Origin: an uncultured Clostridia bacterium
GTDB lineage: Bacteria > Bacillota > Clostridia > Lachnospirales > Lachnospiraceae
NCBI GenBank assembly: GCA_945622055.1
Contig: CALZBV010000071.1
Location: 1-10,068 of the forward strand
DNA: 10,068 bases
Direction of reading: 5' to 3'
The position numbers were made by a program, and so were the translations under genes. A model generated the notes under the pieces. It was not told where the DNA came from. It saw nothing but the letters and a program-made list of their open reading frames with translations, and made no database searches. Positions 1 through 6,654 of the stretch are shown one piece after another. Position 1 is the first letter of the stretch; the number at the start of each line of letters is the position of its first letter.

Positions 1-1350
1 AAAGTCAACCGGACAGGAGCCTGCCGGAAGGTTTTTCACATCTCCGGTCGGGGTAAAGCAGTAAATCCGGTCTGAGAACAGGTCCAGATCATCCTTAATT
101 GAGCTTAAGAACTCCTTGCTGTCCGACATATCCTTCTGCCATTCCAGAATCTGACGAAGCCATGCCAGCTTCTCTTCCTCGGTATCAGAAGACTTAACTC
201 CGTTCTGCTTTTCCTTATACTTCCAGTGTGCGGCAATACCGTATTCTGCGGTACGGTGCATCTCCACGGTACGAATCTGAATTTCAAACGGCGTTCCGTT
301 CGGCCCGATTAATGTCGTGTGAAGGGACTGATACATATTTGCCTTCGGCATCGCAATGTAATCCTTAAAACGCCCCGGAATCGGTTTGTACATCTCATGA
401 ATTACACCCAGAACCGCATAACAGTCCTTAATACTGTCAACGATAATTCTCACCGCAAACAAATCATAAATCTGATCAATGGATTTATTCTGATTGACCA
501 TCTTTTTATAGATACTGAAAAAGTGCTTTACCCGTCCGCTGATTTCCGCACGAATACCGACTTTTTCAATCTGTGCGCCAACCTCCCGGATAATTTCGCG
601 GATAAACTGCGTACGTTCATCCTTGCGAAGGGCCACCTTTTCTTCCAGAGACTTGTACACCTCAGGCTCCAGATAACGAAGAGAAAGGTCATCCAGCTCG
701 ACCTTAATTTTGGAAATACCGAGTCTGGAGGCAAGCGGCGAATAAATATCCATCGTCTCTCTTGCCTTTTCAATCTGCTTCTCCGGCCTCTGATACTGCA
801 GCGTACGAAGGTTGTGAAGACGGTCCGCGAGCTTAATCAGTATGACACGGATATCCTTTGCCATGGCAAGAAACATTTTACGGAGATTTTCCGCCTGCAA
901 TTCCACCTTGTCCATGGAATAGTTCAACTGCGTCAGCTTTGTAACACCGTCTACCAGAAGAGCAATTTCACTGCCAAACATTTCCGTAAGCTCATCAAGG
1001 GTACACGCCGTATCCTCCACCACATCATGCAGAATTCCTGCTATGATGGTCTCCTTATCCAGTTCCAGCTCCGCAAGAATAATTGCAACACAGAGCGGGT
1101 GCATAATATACGGCTCTCCGGATTTACGCTTCTGTCCCTTATGTGCCTCATCTGCGATATGATATGCTTTTTCAATCAAAGAAAGGTCCGTCGAAGGGTG
1201 ATACGAACGAACAGCCTTAAGAAGCATTTCGTATAACACCTCCGGACTGGTAAAATCCGCAGGCGTACTAAGCTCCTTTTCTTTTGCTATCGTAATCCTT
1301 CTGTCTCCTGATTCCGGCATTGTGTTCTGTTTCTGTTCCGTTGGTTCCAT
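1..1350 (-). CDS. rel: Bifunctional (p)ppGpp synthetase/hydrolase Rel, 3' end cut by window
   Basis: This is a RelA/SpoT-family enzyme that makes (p)ppGpp from ATP and GDP/GTP and also hydrolyses it, the central cytosolic enzyme of the stringent response. The first 450 residues are visible and the frame is open to base 1. The HD hydrolase domain covers about 55-205, with H84, H108-D109 followed by VEDT, and D176 in LADRLHN. The synthetase domain covers about 260-375, with GRVKHFFSIYKKM at 272-284, E356 in FEIQIRT, and RFKD at 327-330. That RxKD form is typical of bifunctional Rel; monofunctional RelA has ExDD. A TGS domain begins near 424; the rest and the C-terminal regulatory part (expected 300 or so residues) lie outside. 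The ATG at 1350 follows AGGAGG with four bases between. About 30 residues precede the usual Rel N terminus, a polar tail. The gene lies 59 bases after apt with no terminator between. Confidence 0.97.
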   Translation of the reverse strand, partial: MEPTEQKQNTMPESGDRRITIAKEKELSTPADFTSPEVLYEMLLKAVRSYHPSTDLSLIEKAYHIADEAHKGQKRKSGEPYIMHPLCVAIILAELELDKETIIAGILHDVVEDTACTLDELTEMFGSEIALLVDGVTKLTQLNYSMDKVELQAENLRKMFLAMAKDIRVILIKLADRLHNLRTLQYQRPEKQIEKARETMDIYSPLASRLGISKIKVELDDLSLRYLEPEVYKSLEEKVALRKDERTQFIREIIREVGAQIEKVGIRAEISGRVKHFFSIYKKMVNQNKSIDQIYDLFAVRIIVDSIKDCYAVLGVIHEMYKPIPGRFKDYIAMPKANMYQSLHTTLIGPNGTPFEIQIRTVEMHRTAEYGIAAHWKYKEKQNGVKSSDTEEEKLAWLRQILEWQKDMSDSKEFLSSIKDDLDLFSDRIYCFTPTGDVKNLPAGSCPVDF

Positions 1351-1409
1351 AGTGCCTCCTGTTCCGGCAAACGATCTGCCTCTTTCAAAGCTTTCGAATC
1401 CGTAACCCC

Positions 1410-1934
1410 TTACTTCCCCGGATAAACAATGACCGATTCCACATCATACGCAGAAAGCCGCTCTCTTCCCCTAAGTCCCGCAAGCTCCATAAGGAAAAGA
1501 ATCTTAACAACCTTTCCGCCAAGCTGTTCAACCAGTCCTGCAGCGGCCTCAATCGTACCTCCGGTTGCAATCAGATCATCAATCAGAACAACTCTCTGTC
1601 CCGGCTTAATTGCATCCTTGTGTATCTCTATCGTAGCAGTCCCATACTCCAGAGCATAGGTAGCCTCAATCGTTTCGCACGGAAGCTTTCCCTTTTTGCG
1701 AACCGGAACAAACGGCTTGCCGAGATTATAGGCAAGCGGTGCTCCGAATAAAAAGCCTCTGGATTCCGCACCGACAACCACATCAAACTCTACCCCCGCA
1801 AGCTTCTTCTGAAGTTCATCAATTGCAAGATGAAACCCCTCCGCATCCTGCATTACGGAAGTGACATCACGAAACATAATTCCCGGCTCAGGAAAATCCG
1901 GAATGGTTCTCACATAATCCTCTATCTTTTTCAT
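1410..1934 (-). CDS. apt: Adenine phosphoribosyltransferase
   Basis: The product joins adenine and PRPP to give AMP and pyrophosphate, the salvage route to AMP in the cytosol. At 174 residues it has the normal length for Apt. The type I PRTase signature VVLIDDLIATGGT is at residues 115-127, and the N terminus (IPDFPEPGIMFRDVT, 11-25) and VVGAESRGFLFG (53-64) are typical of Apt. I place the start at the ATG at 1934 because GGAGG lies five bases upstream. A longer reading from an in-frame GTG at 1946 would overlap that ribosome site and only add four residues. The gene sits between purA and rel; apt directly before rel is a common Firmicute arrangement. Its 98-base leader contains a perfect 11-base-pair inverted repeat. 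Confidence 0.97.
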   Translation of the reverse strand: MKKIEDYVRTIPDFPEPGIMFRDVTSVMQDAEGFHLAIDELQKKLAGVEFDVVVGAESRGFLFGAPLAYNLGKPFVPVRKKGKLPCETIEATYALEYGTATIEIHKDAIKPGQRVVLIDDLIATGGTIEAAAGLVEQLGGKVVKILFLMELAGLRGRERLSAYDVESVIVYPGK

Positions 1935-1939
1935 GCGTT

Positions 1940-1944
1940 CCTCC
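1940..1944 (-). promoter_or_regulatory. Ribosome binding site that fixes the apt start
   Basis: GGAGG on the minus strand sits five bases before the ATG at 1934. The competing in-frame GTG at 1946-1944 overlaps this site, so it is unlikely to be the initiation codon. Confidence 0.8.
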
Positions 1945-1952
1945 ACACCGTT

Positions 1953-1981
1953 ATTTTCCGGATAATGTGTATCCGGAAAAT
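1953..1981 (-). repeat. Perfect inverted repeat in the apt leader
   Basis: The arms ATTTTCCGGAT (1953-1963) and ATCCGGAAAAT (1971-1981) are exact reverse complements, separated by seven bases. In the transcript this is an 11-base-pair hairpin ending about eight bases before the apt ribosome site. No U-run follows on the minus strand, so it is not a standard intrinsic terminator. It could be an RNA processing or stability element, or a DNA operator. The sequence shows the symmetry only; the function is unknown. Confidence 0.7.
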
Positions 1982-2005
1982 CCGATTTCTTTTTAACCTC
2001 TCATT

Positions 2006-2026
2006 CTTTTGGCCGACCGACCAAAG
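2006..2026 (-). repeat. Weak hairpin just after the purA stop codon
   Basis: CTTTGG and CCAAAAG flank an eight-base loop made of a TCGG tandem pair; the stem is about six base pairs with one bulged base. It begins seven bases after the purA stop. No U-run follows, so termination here is unlikely. It may be a 3' stability or processing stem, or chance. Confidence 0.3.
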
Positions 2027-2032
2027 ATACTG

Positions 2033-3307
2033 TTATCTGCGAATGATGTCTTCCCGTCCCGGTCCGTTGGAAACCATCGTAATCGGAACCTCAATTTCCT
2101 TCTCAATAAACTCAATGTATTTTCTGCAGTTTTCCGGAAGCTTATTGTACTCCTTAATTCCGCGGATTTCTTCCTTCCAGCCCGGCAATACCTCATAAAC
2201 CGGCTTTGCCTTCTTAAGCTTTGCCGTGGTCGGGAAATCCTTTGTTACAACGCCGTCGATTTCGTAACCGACACAAACCGGAATCTCGTCCAGATAGCCA
2301 AGTACATCAAGCACCGTAAATGCGACCTCGGTAGCACCCTGCATTCTGCAGCCGTAACGGGTAGCAACTGCATCAAACCAGCCCATACGGCGTGGTCTTC
2401 CGGTTGTAGCACCAAATTCACCGCCATCACCACCGCGACGTCGCAGCTCATCTGCCTCATCTCCAAAGATCTCACTGACAAACTCCCCTGCACCGACTGC
2501 ACTGGAATATGCCTTTACAACTGTGATAATATCCTTAATCTCATACGGCGGAATACCTGCACCGATTGCACCGTAAGCGGCCAGTGTGGAGGAGGAAGTA
2601 ACCATCGGGTAAATTCCGAAATCCGGGTCCTTTAAGGAGCCAAGCTGTCCCTCCAGCAAAATGTTCTTGCCTGCCTTGATTGCATCATGCAAAAATGCAG
2701 CCGTATCGCATACATACGGAGCAATCATGTCTCTGTAAGACTTTAAGGTCTCAAGCAATTCTGCCTTATCAATCAACGGCTTGTGATACATATGCTCAAG
2801 TAAAATATTCTTCGTATCTACCACACGGTCAATCTTCTCTTTCAGATATTCCTCGTCAAACAGCTCAGAAACCTGAAAACCAATCTTAGCGTATTTATCA
2901 GAGTAGAACGGAGCAATACCGGACTTAGTAGAACCAAACGAAGCCTTACCAAGACGCTCCTCTTCATACTGGTCAAATAAAATATGATACGGCATCATAA
3001 TCTGGGCACGGTCAGATACCAGAATCTTCGGCATCGGAACCCCGCGCTCCACAATCCCGTTAATCTCCTTGATGAGGTACGGAATGTTCAGTGCAACACC
3101 GTTTCCGATAATGCTTGTGGTGTGGTCATAGAACACACCGGACGGAAGCAGATGAAGTGCAAACTTGCCATACTTGTTGATAATCGTATGGCCTGCATTG
3201 CTTCCTCCCTGGAATCTCACGATAATGTCGGAAACCTCTCCGAGCATATCCGTAATCTTACCCTTACCCTCGTCGCCCCAGTTGGCGCCAACAATTGCTC
3301 TAACCAT
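2033..3307 (-). CDS. purA: Adenylosuccinate synthetase (divergent loop variant)
   Basis: The enzyme couples IMP, aspartate and GTP to form adenylosuccinate, the first step from IMP to AMP. The 424-residue length is standard. The GTP loop WGDEGKGK is at 10-17, with catalytic D12 and H40 (SNAGHTI). The base and IMP segment GEFGATTGRPRRMGWFD is at 296-312 and the GTP-side tail SNGPGRED at 413-420. Two IMP-contact segments depart from the common form. Residues 219-224 read EGQLGS where most PurA have EGAQG followed by a hydrophobic residue. Residues 125-133 read GSTKSGIAP where most have GTTGRGIGP. I take the ATG at 3307, with GGAGG six bases upstream; an in-frame extension to 3391 would run into the dUTPase gene and lacks homology. 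The gene follows the dUTPase by 31 bases and precedes apt, which makes the same product by salvage. Confidence 0.96.
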   Translation of the reverse strand: MVRAIVGANWGDEGKGKITDMLGEVSDIIVRFQGGSNAGHTIINKYGKFALHLLPSGVFYDHTTSIIGNGVALNIPYLIKEINGIVERGVPMPKILVSDRAQIMMPYHILFDQYEEERLGKASFGSTKSGIAPFYSDKYAKIGFQVSELFDEEYLKEKIDRVVDTKNILLEHMYHKPLIDKAELLETLKSYRDMIAPYVCDTAAFLHDAIKAGKNILLEGQLGSLKDPDFGIYPMVTSSSTLAAYGAIGAGIPPYEIKDIITVVKAYSSAVGAGEFVSEIFGDEADELRRRGGDGGEFGATTGRPRRMGWFDAVATRYGCRMQGATEVAFTVLDVLGYLDEIPVCVGYEIDGVVTKDFPTTAKLKKAKPVYEVLPGWKEEIRGIKEYNKLPENCRKYIEFIEKEIEVPITMVSNGPGREDIIRR

Positions 3308-3313
3308 AATAAT

Positions 3314-3318
3314 CCTCC
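3314..3318 (-). promoter_or_regulatory. Ribosome binding site that fixes the purA start
   Basis: GGAGG on the minus strand is six bases before the ATG at 3307, where the conserved PurA N terminus (VRAIVGANWGDEGKGK) begins. This rules out the longer in-frame reading that starts inside the preceding gene. Confidence 0.85.
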
Positions 3319-3338
3319 GTTCTTCCGGTATCGCCGGG

Positions 3339-3869
3339 TTATTTTGTTGTACTGCCAAAACCACCATTTCTGGTTTCGTACGCATCATCATCTACGGTAA
3401 TGCCATACGGCAGGAACACTCCCTGCATAAACCCGGTACCGGCAGATAAACTCACTGTTTTCTCTTCTCTGGAATCATTGGTAAGCTTTGCAAAAATATG
3501 GCCCTCATTATCTGAACCAAAATAGTCACTATCAATGACACCCACTGTATTATCAAACTGAAGTCTGTATTTGAATCCAAGTCCGCTGCGCGGAAACAAA
3601 AGCAATACATAGCGTTCCGCCATTTCAGCCCGGATTCCGGTAGGAATTTTCACCGTTTCTCCCGGCTTAAGCTCTATGCTGACCGGAAGAAAAAAGTCGT
3701 AGCCGGCAGAACCCTTCGTCGCACGGCGCGGAAGCCTTATCTGCTCATATAGCTGTTCTGCCTTCGACGCATGCTCCGGAAAAGCTTCCGAAAAATCGGA
3801 AACAAACCGTTCCCTGCTGATTTTTAAAAACCTTGCTACTTCAGGCTGCTTTTCCTCGTATAACATCAT
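3339..3869 (-). CDS. dut: dUTP diphosphatase (trimeric dUTPase family)
   Basis: The product is predicted to hydrolyse dUTP to dUMP and pyrophosphate, keeping uracil out of DNA and feeding dTMP synthesis. Counting from the chosen start (176 residues), all five trimeric dUTPase motifs appear in order. These are SAGYD at 54-58, PRSGLGFK at 93-100, NTVGVIDSDYFG at 107-118 (catalytic Asp probably D113), GTGFMQGVFLPY at 144-155 with Q149, and the glycine-rich RNGGFGSTTK at 167-176, which ends the protein. Ahead of motif 1 is an unusual charged segment of about 45 residues, probably helical; many bacterial dUTPases have only about 25 residues there. I prefer the ATG at 3869 because GAGGTG lies six bases upstream; an in-frame GTG at 3878 overlaps that site, and a second ATG at 3866 cannot be excluded. 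The gene is 36 bases after the aminopeptidase. A related dCTP deaminase is less likely given motif 5. Confidence 0.9.
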   Translation of the reverse strand: MMLYEEKQPEVARFLKISRERFVSDFSEAFPEHASKAEQLYEQIRLPRRATKGSAGYDFFLPVSIELKPGETVKIPTGIRAEMAERYVLLLFPRSGLGFKYRLQFDNTVGVIDSDYFGSDNEGHIFAKLTNDSREEKTVSLSAGTGFMQGVFLPYGITVDDDAYETRNGGFGSTTK

Positions 3870-3875
3870 CCTCTT

Positions 3876-3881
3876 CACCTC
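3876..3881 (-). promoter_or_regulatory. Ribosome binding site deciding the dut start
   Basis: GAGGTG on the minus strand lies six bases before the ATG at 3869. The in-frame GTG at 3878-3876 is part of this element, so a start there would have no proper ribosome site. Confidence 0.6.
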
Positions 3882-3905
3882 GTGATAAAGCCAACCCTGC
3901 CGGGC

Positions 3906-5327
3906 TTATAGTTCCTTTAAGAAAGCAGCATAGCCGCAATATGCTTCATAAAGATCAGACTTACTCGTAATCTCCCACGGAGCATGCATATTTAACACCG
4001 CAACACCGCTGTCGATTACTTCCATTCCGTAGTTCGCCATAATATATGCAATCGTTCCGCCACCGCCCTCATCTACGCGGCCAAGCTCAGAGGTCTGGTA
4101 CGTAACCTTATGCGCATCCATTGCTGCGCGGAGACGTCCGATATACTCTGCATTTGCATCATTGGAGCCGGATTTTCCGCGGGAGCCGGTGTATTTATTA
4201 AATACAAGTCCCTTGCCGAAGTATGCTGTGTTTTTCTTTTCGCTTACCGACGGATAATTCGGGTCATATGCCGCACTTACATCCGAAGAAAGCATTACGG
4301 AATTGGCCAGTGCCCGACGAACCTTCAGTTCGGAATAGTCTCCGCAAAGATTCATAATCTCTGCTACGGCATTTTCAAAGAAACGGGAATGCATGCCGGT
4401 TGCACCGACACTTCCGATTTCCTCTTTGTCTACCAGCAGACATACCGCGGTACGGTCAATTTCCTTCATCTCAAACATAGCCTTTGCAGAGGTGTAAGCG
4501 CAAACCCTGTCATCCTGTCCGTACCCCATTACCATGCTGCGGTCAATTCCGAAATCTCTCGCCCTACCGGCCGGAACTGCTTCGATTTCAGCGGATACAA
4601 AATCCTCCTCGGTAATGCCGTAGGAAGCCTCCAGCATAGCAAGAATGTTTGCCTTTACAGCCTCCTTTTCTTCTCCCTTCAGCGGAATGCTTCCGACTAA
4701 GATGTTCAGGTCTTCCCCCTCCACAACCTTTGCTGCATTTTTTTCCATCTGTTTTGCGGAAAGATGAATCAAAAGGTCCGTAATACCGACAACCGGATCA
4801 TCGTCCTTTTCACCGATGACTACCGGAACTACCGTTCCATCCTTCTTAGCCACAACACCATGCAATGCAAGCGGAAGGGTAACCCACTGATATTTCTTGA
4901 TACCACCGTAATAATGGGTATCCAGAAGAGCCATTTCGGTATCCTCATAAAAAGGTACCTGCTTTAAGTCCAGACGCGGAGAATCAATGTGCGCCCCTAA
5001 AATCTTCATCCCCTCTTCGAGAGGCTTTTTCCCGATTAGGAAAAGTGCTACTGCTTTTCCCATGTGGTTCACATAAAGCTTATCGCCCGGCTTTAACTTT
5101 TTATTCTTTGCAATTGCTTCCTTCAAATCCGTGTAGCCCAGCTCCTTCGCCTGGCGAAGAAGCTCTGTCGTACACTCACGTTCGGTCTTGCAGTCGGAAA
5201 TAAAGGTCTTATAGCCTTCTGCGAGAGCAAACACCTCGTTCTTCTGTGTGCCGGTATAACCCAGCCATGCATTTTTGGAAGGCTTCGTACCTTTCTTTTC
5301 TTTTACAATCTCTGTCTTTGCAGACAT
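3906..5327 (-). CDS. M18 family zinc aminopeptidase
   Basis: This is a cytosolic metallopeptidase of the aminopeptidase I / aspartyl aminopeptidase group (apeA-like), expected to remove N-terminal residues from peptides as a large tetrahedral complex. At 473 residues it is full length for the family. Likely zinc ligands and catalytic residues are H113 in GAHIDSPRLDL, D272 in GQDDR, E302-E303 in DKEEIGSVGATG, D349 in SSDVSAAYDPNYPS, and H448 in NMHAPWEITSKSD. No signal peptide is present; the N terminus is lysine-rich and probably flexible. The ATG at 5327 is the only sensible start; AAGGA lies ten bases upstream, and a GGAGG just one base from the ATG is too close to be used alone. It is the first gene after the promoter at 5364-5392, heading the run that continues with dut, purA, apt and rel. 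Exact peptide preference cannot be read from sequence. Confidence 0.95.
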   Translation of the reverse strand: MSAKTEIVKEKKGTKPSKNAWLGYTGTQKNEVFALAEGYKTFISDCKTERECTTELLRQAKELGYTDLKEAIAKNKKLKPGDKLYVNHMGKAVALFLIGKKPLEEGMKILGAHIDSPRLDLKQVPFYEDTEMALLDTHYYGGIKKYQWVTLPLALHGVVAKKDGTVVPVVIGEKDDDPVVGITDLLIHLSAKQMEKNAAKVVEGEDLNILVGSIPLKGEEKEAVKANILAMLEASYGITEEDFVSAEIEAVPAGRARDFGIDRSMVMGYGQDDRVCAYTSAKAMFEMKEIDRTAVCLLVDKEEIGSVGATGMHSRFFENAVAEIMNLCGDYSELKVRRALANSVMLSSDVSAAYDPNYPSVSEKKNTAYFGKGLVFNKYTGSRGKSGSNDANAEYIGRLRAAMDAHKVTYQTSELGRVDEGGGGTIAYIMANYGMEVIDSGVAVLNMHAPWEITSKSDLYEAYCGYAAFLKEL

Positions 5328-5363
5328 ACCTCCACCATCCTTTCCTTATAATCCACTCAGCCT

Positions 5364-5392
5364 AGTATAACTCAATTTGTGGCTGTGCGCAA
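5364..5392 (-). promoter_or_regulatory. Sigma-A type promoter for aminopeptidase-dut-purA-apt-rel
   Basis: On the minus strand, TTGCGC (-35, 5392-5387) and TATACT (-10, 5369-5364) are separated by exactly 17 bases. The expected transcription start is near 5357, giving a leader of about 30 bases before the aminopeptidase ATG. It lies downstream of the ilvC terminator, as expected for the head of a new transcription unit. No other promoter of this quality is seen before rel. Confidence 0.75.
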
Positions 5393-5432
5393 GATTTTTC
5401 TTTCCCACGCATGTCATTTTATGTAAAGTTAC

Positions 5433-5464
5433 GGTATCTCTGATGATAGTCAGCCCGTGATACC
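5433..5464 (-). repeat. Imperfect inverted repeat upstream of the aminopeptidase promoter
   Basis: GGTATC and GATACC form outer arms, and CTGA/TCAG form an inner stem with a six-base loop; the two are joined by an uneven internal loop. It begins three bases beyond the ilvC terminator U-run and lies about 40 bases upstream of the -35 box. It could be an operator or simply remnant structure; there is no U-run. Confidence 0.3.
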
Positions 5465-5466
5465 CG

Positions 5467-5500
5467 CAAAAAAACCCACAGGCTTACACCCATGGGTTTT
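5467..5500 (-). terminator. Intrinsic terminator after ilvC
   Basis: In the minus-strand RNA a 12-base-pair stem is formed by AAAACCCATGGG (5500-5489) and CCTGTGGGTTTT (5482-5471), with two G-U pairs and a six-base loop. The U-run overlaps the end of the right arm and continues to 5468, seven U in all. It lies about 60 bases after the ilvC stop and ends the leu/ilv transcript before the next promoter. The A-run on the other side could permit weak function on the plus strand, where no gene is present. Confidence 0.9.
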
Positions 5501-5512
5501 CTTCTTAGATTC

Positions 5513-5541
5513 GATGGTATAGAAATCTGATGCTATCCATC
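5513..5541 (-). repeat. Hairpin in the ilvC 3' untranslated region
   Basis: GATGGATAG (5541-5533) pairs with CTATACCATC (5522-5513), nine base pairs with one bulged base and a ten-base loop. It lies between the ilvC stop and the main terminator. Without a U-run it is more likely a 3' end stabiliser or part of a compound terminator than a terminator by itself. Confidence 0.4.
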
Positions 5542-5561
5542 AAATTTTCTCAAGCCGTGAT

Positions 5562-6572
5562 TTAGTTGTCAATCAGCTTGTTCTCGTTGTTCCAGCTGTA
5601 AAGCTTACGAAGCTCTGCACCAACCTCTTCCAACTGATGGTTTGCTTCCTTTCTTCTCATTGCGTTGAAGTTCGGGCAGCCCACCTGATTCTCAGTAAGC
5701 CAGTTACGTGCAAATACACCCTCCTGGATATCCTTTAATACCTGCTTCATAGCCTTCTTGGTTTCCTCGGTAACAATCTTCGGTCCGGTAATGTAATCAC
5801 CGTACTCGGCAGTGTTGGAGATAGAATATCTCATACCCTGGAAACCACTCTGGAAGATGAGGTCTACGATGAGCTTCATCTCGTGGATACACTCAAAGTA
5901 TGCGCTCTCCGGCTCATAACCGGCCTCAACAAGAGTTTCGAAGCCTGCCTTCATCAGGGCGGTTACACCACCGCAAAGAACTGCCTGCTCACCGAACAGG
6001 TCGGTCTCGGTCTCTTCGCGGAACGTGGTCTGAAGAACACCTGCTCTTGCGCCACCGATTGCAAGTGCATATGCAAGACCCATCTCATGAGCCTTACCGG
6101 TAGCATCCTGATGAACAGCGATTAAGCACGGAACACCCTTGCCTTCCTGATACTGGCTTCTTACGGTGTGACCCGGTCCCTTCGGAGCAATCATAACTAC
6201 ATCGACATCCTTCGGCGGAATAATCTGACCGAAGTGAATTGCAAAACCGTGAGCAAACATTAACATATTGCCCGGCTGAAGGTTCGGAGCAATGGACTCC
6301 TCATACATCTTCTTCTGCTTCTCATCATTGATAAGAATCATGATGATGTCTGCTCTCTTGGCTGCCTCTGCTGCAGTGTAAACCTCGAAGCCTGCTGCCT
6401 CAGCCTTTGCCCAGGACTTACTGCCCTCGTACAGACCGATAACTACATGAACGCCGGAATCCTTCATGTTAAGTGCATGAGCATGTCCCTGGCTGCCGTA
6501 ACCGATAACTGCAACGGTCTTGCCGTCGAGCAGAGAAAGGTTACAATCCTGCTGATAATAAATCTTTGCCAT
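5562..6572 (-). CDS. ilvC: Ketol-acid reductoisomerase, class I
   Basis: It converts acetolactate (or acetohydroxybutyrate) by Mg-dependent isomerisation and NAD(P)H reduction to the dihydroxy acid, second step of valine, leucine and isoleucine synthesis. At 336 residues it is the short class I form. The Rossmann part has GYGSQG at 24-29 and a cofactor loop GLYEGSKSW at 46-54. Catalytic positions are H108 in FAHGF, KGPGHTVR at 131-138, D191 and E195 in the ETDLFGEQ stretch, E227 and E231 in ECIHEMKL, and S252 in YSISNTAEYG. The two serines of the cofactor loop favour NADPH, but the first loop position is Tyr where Arg is usual, so the preference is uncertain. AGGAGG lies eight bases before the ATG. 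The gene is 82 bases after ilvN, sharing its transcript, and is followed by a strong terminator. The 82-base gap shows no convincing regulatory element. Confidence 0.98.
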   Translation of the reverse strand: MAKIYYQQDCNLSLLDGKTVAVIGYGSQGHAHALNMKDSGVHVVIGLYEGSKSWAKAEAAGFEVYTAAEAAKRADIIMILINDEKQKKMYEESIAPNLQPGNMLMFAHGFAIHFGQIIPPKDVDVVMIAPKGPGHTVRSQYQEGKGVPCLIAVHQDATGKAHEMGLAYALAIGGARAGVLQTTFREETETDLFGEQAVLCGGVTALMKAGFETLVEAGYEPESAYFECIHEMKLIVDLIFQSGFQGMRYSISNTAEYGDYITGPKIVTEETKKAMKQVLKDIQEGVFARNWLTENQVGCPNFNAMRRKEANHQLEEVGAELRKLYSWNNENKLIDN

Positions 6573-6654
6573 TTTATTAGCCTCCTGAAAAAATTTTATG
6601 GTATGCGCAATATGTGCGTCGTACGCTCAAATAGAATAGTGTGAAAACTCAGAA

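Noticed and set aside
319..1236. Long plus-strand open frame (305 codons) opposite rel
   Set aside because: It lies wholly antisense to the well-conserved rel, has no ribosome site or recognisable domain, and its composition looks like translated antisense of a real gene.
1351..1409. Possible promoter or terminator between apt and rel
   Set aside because: Only a short AAAGCTTT palindrome and the rel ribosome site are seen; no -35/-10 pair and no stem with a U-run.
2009..2635. Plus-strand open frame opposite purA
   Set aside because: Antisense shadow of purA with a cysteine-rich, non-domain sequence and no ribosome site.
3308..3391. N-terminal extension of purA
   Set aside because: It would overlap the end of dut and lacks PurA homology; the ATG at 3307 has GGAGG at good spacing.
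4110..4700. Plus-strand open frame opposite the aminopeptidase
   Set aside because: Antisense shadow; the minus-strand frame has all M18 motifs.
6573..6654. Possible hairpin or CodY box in the ilvN-ilvC gap
   Set aside because: Best arms are only four or five base pairs with mismatches, and the closest CodY-like stretch matches about nine of fifteen consensus positions, which is not convincing.
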